Position numbers and translations under genes: made by a program
The notes under the pieces: model-generated
The model's input: the letters and a program-made list of their open reading frames with translations, nothing else
Told to the model about the DNA's origin: nothing
Database searches by the model: none
Source: Thermodesulfovibrio sp.
Lineage (GTDB): Bacteria; Nitrospirota; Thermodesulfovibrionia; Thermodesulfovibrionales; JdFR-85
Direction: 5' to 3'
Assembly: GCA_027050975.1 (NCBI GenBank)
Contig: JALUAR010000201.1
Coordinates: forward strand, 1-9,455
DNA length: 9,455 nt
Shown: positions 5,916 to 9,455 of the stretch, one piece after another
How the letters are laid out: the number at the start of each line of letters is the position of its first letter
How positions within the stretch are numbered: the first letter of the stretch is position 1

Positions 5916-5933
5916 TGTTACCCTGTGGGAACT
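5916..5933. promoter_or_regulatory. Enhancer palindrome 2, second copy of the operator
   Basis: TGTTACCCTGTGGGAACT matches palindrome 1 at 14 of 18 positions, keeping the TGTTnCC...GGGAAC core. The two sites are 34 bp apart start to start, just over three helical turns, so they lie on nearly the same DNA face, as expected for cooperative binding of activator dimers. The site overlaps the stop codon of the response regulator gene. The imperfect half suggests lower affinity. Confidence 0.68.
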
Positions 5934-7281
5934 ATTCGATGCCATAATCCTTCATCTTCTTCCAGAGCACCTTTCTGCTTATGCCAAGCCTGTTGGCTGC
6001 CTCACCCTTTTTGCCACCTGTCTCTTTTAATGCCCTGATAATCATCTCCCGTTCAAAACATCTGAGACTTGCCTCAAGGGTATATTCATCTGAAATGCAG
6101 GGTATATTGCACCCTGATATCTCCTCTGGAAGGTCTTCAATTCCTATTATCCCGTTTTTCGAAAGGACAACGCCTCTTTCTATAGCATGTTTGAGTTCCC
6201 TTACATTCCCGGGCCAGTGATATGTAAGTATGGCATTGTATGCCTCCTGTGATAACCGAACTTCCTTTTTGTCAAACTTCTCTGTAAAGTACTTTAAGAA
6301 ATGGTCAACGAGAAAGGGAATGTCCTCTTTCCTTTTCCTAAGAGGAGGCAGGATTATGGGGACAACGTTTATCCTGTAATAGAGCTCTTCCCTGAATTTT
6401 CCCTCTTTTATCAGGTCTTTTAGATTCTTGCTCGTTGCATATATAGTCCGCACATCAACAGTTATAGTCGTATTGCTTCCAAGCCTTGTTATTGCATGGT
6501 CCTCTATCACCCTGAGTAATTTTGGCTGAAGCATCAGGGGGATATCTCCAATCTCATCAAAGAATATGGTACCCCCGCTGGCAAACTCGAATTTACCCTT
6601 TCGCATCTCCGTGGCACCTGTAAAGGCACCCCTTTCATGACCAAAGAGTTCCGACTCAAAAAGGTGTTCAGGAATGGCAGCGCAGTTAATCTTGACAAAG
6701 GGTTTATCCCTTCTACTACTGAGGTTATGTATTGCATTGGCAACGAGTTCCTTTCCTGTGCCGCTTTCGCCCTCTATAAGGACAGGGACATCAGTGTTGG
6801 CAACAGAGGATATCCTGTCAAAGACCGCCTTCATAGCAGGCCCGGTGCCTATTATATTTGCAAAATGATCTTTCCTCTTTAAAGTCTCCCTGAGAAATGT
6901 TACCTCATTTTCAAGGCTCTGAAACTTGAAGAATCTTTCTATCGTGATGAGTAGTTCCTCATTCGAAAAGGGCTTAGCTATATAATCAAAGGCACCTTCC
7001 TTTATTGCCTGTACAGCACCTTTTATATCCGCATAGGCAGTAATGAGTATTATACCTTTGTCCGGGAAAATAGACCTTACTGTTTTTAATATCTCAAAAC
7101 CGTCATGATAAGGGAGTTTGATGTCAGTGATTACAAGGTCAAAATCCCCCTCTTTTATAGCCTTCATCCCCTCCCTGCCGTCTGCACACAGGGTGACCCT
7201 GTAGCCCTGCGAGGTCAGGAAATGGCTCATACCTAGTCTTAGCGTGGGTTCATCCTCGATTATAAGGATATGTTTTTCCAC
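5932..7281 (-). CDS. Sigma-54-dependent response regulator, NtrC/AtoC family
   Basis: This 449-residue protein has the full three-domain activator architecture. The receiver domain (about 1-120) has the acidic pair D10/E11, phospho-acceptor D53 in ITDIKLP, T81 and K103 in AKPF. The AAA+ domain (about 142-370) has Walker A GESGTGKE (171-178), the sigma-54 contact loop GAFTGA (218-223), Walker B GGTIFFDEI (236-244), the arginine region FREELYYRINV (296-306) and WPGNVREL (356-363). A Fis-type helix-turn-helix, EAANRLGISRKVLWKKM, ends the protein. All key residues are present, so it should be an active enhancer-binding protein. It starts with GTG, AGGA lying 9 nt upstream. It follows the histidine kinase by 110 nt, and a twin palindrome and sigma-54 promoter lie immediately downstream. 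The exporter is the likely target. Confidence 0.95.
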   Translation of the reverse strand: MEKHILIIEDEPTLRLGMSHFLTSQGYRVTLCADGREGMKAIKEGDFDLVITDIKLPYHDGFEILKTVRSIFPDKGIILITAYADIKGAVQAIKEGAFDYIAKPFSNEELLITIERFFKFQSLENEVTFLRETLKRKDHFANIIGTGPAMKAVFDRISSVANTDVPVLIEGESGTGKELVANAIHNLSSRRDKPFVKINCAAIPEHLFESELFGHERGAFTGATEMRKGKFEFASGGTIFFDEIGDIPLMLQPKLLRVIEDHAITRLGSNTTITVDVRTIYATSKNLKDLIKEGKFREELYYRINVVPIILPPLRKRKEDIPFLVDHFLKYFTEKFDKKEVRLSQEAYNAILTYHWPGNVRELKHAIERGVVLSKNGIIGIEDLPEEISGCNIPCISDEYTLEASLRCFEREMIIRALKETGGKKGEAANRLGISRKVLWKKMKDYGIE

Positions 7282-7391
7282 CTGAAGATATCCTTTTATT
7301 TTACTCCTGTCCCGGTCCGAGAGCCATTGATTCTCATTTGAAGGATAATAACATTTTCCTTCCCTTTAGTAGCTTTGTAAGATCAGTTAAA

Positions 7392-8987
7392 TCATACCGG
7401 TATTTTAACAGTAAATGTAGTTCCTCTATCAGATGTCTCTACCTCTATCGTTCCGCCGTGCTGTTCAACTATAGCCTTGCTAACAGTAAGGCCAAGCCCT
7501 GTCCCTTTCCCCACCTCTTTTGTGGTAAAAAATGGATCAAAGATCCTTGTAAGTATATCATCTGGTATACCTTTACCGGTGTCAGAGATGGATACATTAC
7601 ACATACCCTCATTATGCCATGTCCTGATAGTCAAAGTTCCACCTTCATCCATTGCCTGGATTGCATTGATTATTATGTTGAGCAATACCTGTTCCATTTT
7701 ATTGGAATCTACCATTACCTCAGGCATATCGGAAGAGAGGTCTTTTACCAGGCTAATCCCTTTTTTCGATATCGTATACTTTGATATCTTTAATACGTTT
7801 TCTACTAAAGTGTTAATTGGAGTCAGTGCTCTACTAAGTGGAGAGTTTCTTGAAAATTCAAGCAGTTGTTTCACTATGGTCTGTATTCTGTTCAGACCTG
7901 AATTGACGACCTCTATATGCTGTTGTCTGGTCTTTTCATCCATTTCTGTATAGACAAGGTTATTAAAGCAGAGCTGAATGCCGCCTATAGGATTGTTTAT
8001 CTCATGGGCGATGCCTGCTGAAAGCTGTCCAAGGGCAGCGAGTTTTTCTGTCTCCATCATTTGCCTTTCTATCTCTGCCGCCCTCTTCAACCTTTCCTGT
8101 GCCTCAAGGAGATGCCTTGCAAGGGTATTGAAGGACTCTGTAAGTTCACCTATCTCATCATTGCGCTTAATAGCGATATCCTTACCCAGAGGCAGTGAAC
8201 CATTTACGATCTCCTTGAATATGTTCGAGAGTCTCTTAATCGGCCTTGATACAAGGTGATTGAAGGTCTCATAGATTGCAAGAAATAGGACTCCGAGTGT
8301 AGCAAATCCAAGTAAAAAGCTGCCAAAAGCGATATTCTTCAGACGTGCAAAGGTAATATCCATTGGGATTGAGACAGTCTCCACACCGACAATACTGTTG
8401 GCTGACCAGCCGAAGTTTCCATTTACACCATATTTTTTTACAATGGCAGCAGGAGCAGTTTCCCTTCTGCCATGACATAACAGACAGCTCTGATTGCTGA
8501 TAACAGGTCTGGCATAAACAAGCGTTTCTCTGTTGTTAACTTTCACGATACCATGCCAGGAGTCTTTGTCAGGATGGCTGCGGAAATACTCTATAATCTT
8601 CATATGGAAATTATCGGCTTTGTGTTGAGGGTTGAGTGGCCTGTCAGAGACCCTTTTATATATGTAGTTCTGGATGTGCTTATTAAATTTCTTCATTACT
8701 TCCATATTCACATGAGTGGTAGAGATTGCTTCAACTAGGAATTCATTCTCAGGGTCTATCCTGGAGATGATCTCAAGCATTCTCGGCCTGAAGGAATCTT
8801 TTACATAATCACCTATGGCTTTTACATAGGTCATGATAATCAGCGTCTTTCTCTCAGCATTCTCGATAGCGTGAACCTTCAAATAATAATAGAGAAGCAT
8901 GGAGAAAAAGGTACAAAAAAGCAACAGGATAAGTCCTACAATAAAACTGAACTTGAATCTGAGGCTACTTAACTTTTCAGGTTTCAT
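7392..8987 (-). CDS. Membrane histidine kinase with periplasmic c-heme (DUF3365/Tll0287-like) sensor
   Basis: The protein has 531 residues. A first membrane helix (about 11-36) is followed by a periplasmic domain (about 37-212), a second helix (about 217-240), a HAMP linker (about 241-295) and a coiled coil. The HisKA box LAALGQLSAGIAHEINNP has phospho-acceptor H328. The ATPase domain shows an N box (NKMEQVLLNIIINAIQAM, 429-446), DTGKGIPD (469-476), FDPFFTTK (483-490) and GKGTGLGL (493-500). Near the end of the sensor, SNQSCLLCHGRRETAP contains CxxCH (C168, C171, H172), the covalent c-type heme site. The motif, preceded by LVYARPV and followed by a Gly-rich NGNFGWS stretch, is typical of the DUF3365/Tll0287-like family. 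It is therefore probably a redox or small-ligand sensor. It pairs with the response regulator 110 nt downstream. No strong ribosome binding site precedes the ATG. Confidence 0.93.
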   Translation of the reverse strand: MKPEKLSSLRFKFSFIVGLILLLFCTFFSMLLYYYLKVHAIENAERKTLIIMTYVKAIGDYVKDSFRPRMLEIISRIDPENEFLVEAISTTHVNMEVMKKFNKHIQNYIYKRVSDRPLNPQHKADNFHMKIIEYFRSHPDKDSWHGIVKVNNRETLVYARPVISNQSCLLCHGRRETAPAAIVKKYGVNGNFGWSANSIVGVETVSIPMDITFARLKNIAFGSFLLGFATLGVLFLAIYETFNHLVSRPIKRLSNIFKEIVNGSLPLGKDIAIKRNDEIGELTESFNTLARHLLEAQERLKRAAEIERQMMETEKLAALGQLSAGIAHEINNPIGGIQLCFNNLVYTEMDEKTRQQHIEVVNSGLNRIQTIVKQLLEFSRNSPLSRALTPINTLVENVLKISKYTISKKGISLVKDLSSDMPEVMVDSNKMEQVLLNIIINAIQAMDEGGTLTIRTWHNEGMCNVSISDTGKGIPDDILTRIFDPFFTTKEVGKGTGLGLTVSKAIVEQHGGTIEVETSDRGTTFTVKIPV

Positions 8988-9037
8988 AACAATAAGGTTG
9001 TCTTAACTTGCATGGTAGTCTGTATTAATTACGCATT

Positions 9038-9066
9038 ATTATAACCTAAAAGATCTAGTGTTTACT
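9038..9066 (-). promoter_or_regulatory. Candidate promoter of the histidine kinase gene
   Basis: A perfect TATAAT -10 hexamer (9043-9038 on the - strand) would start transcription about 44 nt before the kinase ATG. The -35 position, 17 nt further up, reads only AGTAAA, so the call rests on the -10 alone in an AT-rich stretch. The rest of the 220-nt divergent gap shows no clear operator. Confidence 0.3.
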
Positions 9067-9207
9067 AAGGGACATAGCTGAGAAAATATTCCAGTCTGTC
9101 CTCTGGTGGTATGTAAAGCAGCAATGTTATGAAGATTATCCAGTCAGGACTTCCCGGAAAGCTTTACTGAAGTTACAGTTTTATTCAGAAATATTATAAG
9201 ATATTAT

Positions 9208-9455
9208 ATGTCAATTAAGAAGAAAATAATTCTGATATTTTCAGCAAGTTTTGCAATAGTAGCCATTTTTGGCCTTTCTGCTATCTATGACTTCCTTGAA
9301 GCAAGGAGGGATTTTGCTTTTCTGAAAATATCTGATAGCATCAGGAGTAAAACCCTCCAGATCAGAAGACATGAGAAGAATTTCTTTTTGTATGGAGATT
9401 TTTCAGAGGTTGAAAAAATAAAGCGATATTTTCTTGAGATTGATGAACTTATTAA
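9208..9455 (+). CDS. N-terminus of a membrane signalling protein (truncated by the window)
   Basis: The ATG at 9208 opens a frame that runs 82 codons to the window edge without a stop. It begins MSIKKKIILIFSASFAIVAI, a short basic start followed by one membrane helix to about residue 24. A helical extracytoplasmic region follows: YDFLEARRDFAFLKISDSIR, then TLQIRRHEKNFFLYGDFSEV. The LQxRRHEKNFxLYGD stretch is common in the four-helix-bundle sensor domains of histidine kinases and chemoreceptors, so a sensor kinase or similar transducer is the best guess; the output domain is outside the window. It diverges from the heme kinase. The ribosome binding site is weak. A possible promoter, TTACAG (9173-9178) and TATAAG (9195-9200), would put the start almost on the ATG. 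Confidence 0.7.
   Translation, partial: MSIKKKIILIFSASFAIVAIFGLSAIYDFLEARRDFAFLKISDSIRSKTLQIRRHEKNFFLYGDFSEVEKIKRYFLEIDELI

Noticed and set aside
5761..6030. 89-codon plus-strand frame starting after the repeat element
   Set aside because: It covers the sigma-54 promoter and both enhancer palindromes, then runs antisense into the response regulator gene. There is no homology and no plausible ribosome binding site.

Overview
The window comes from a moderately AT-rich bacterial genome, probably a Gram-negative anaerobe or facultative anaerobe of the Nitrospirota/Desulfobacterota kind. That placement is an inference from three things: the sigma-54/NtrC-type control, the c-type-heme sensor kinase, and the sulfate-exporter-family transporter. 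No rRNA, tRNA, insertion sequence or CRISPR array is visible.

Layout. Positions 1-1676 (+ strand) hold the 3' end of a CBS-domain gene that overlaps by 4 nt an ArsB/NhaD-type ion transporter. Everything from 1812 to 8987 is on the - strand. Read in the direction of transcription it runs: a DUF3365-type c-heme histidine kinase (8987-7392); an NtrC-family sigma-54 response regulator (7281-5932); two matching palindromic sites and a near-perfect -24/-12 sigma-54 promoter (5933-5804); a roughly 190-nt leader built of inverted repeats; a putative sulfate exporter (5607-4204); a perfect 16-bp hairpin; a small Cys-rich protein (4130-3933); a promoter and a fluoride riboswitch (3918-3806); the wreck of a cation:proton antiporter gene (about 3801-3390); and a DedA-PAP2 fusion protein (3182-1812). 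At the right edge a divergent + strand gene starts at 9208 and runs out of the window. It encodes the N-terminus of a membrane signalling protein.

How the parts fit. The kinase, regulator, enhancer sites, sigma-54 promoter and exporter make a coherent circuit. A periplasmic heme sensor would control the regulator, which would bind the twin palindromes about 97 and 131 bp upstream of the predicted start and switch on the exporter. The palindromes and promoter are read directly from the sequence; the regulatory link is an inference.

The second notable element is a fluoride (crcB-type) riboswitch. Its six-base pseudoknot is fully complementary, and its alternative hairpin hides an AGGAGG ribosome binding site. 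The antiporter it should control has lost most of its middle, leaving an N-terminal piece joined out of frame to the C-terminal end. The switch now appears to drive only a 38-codon reading frame.
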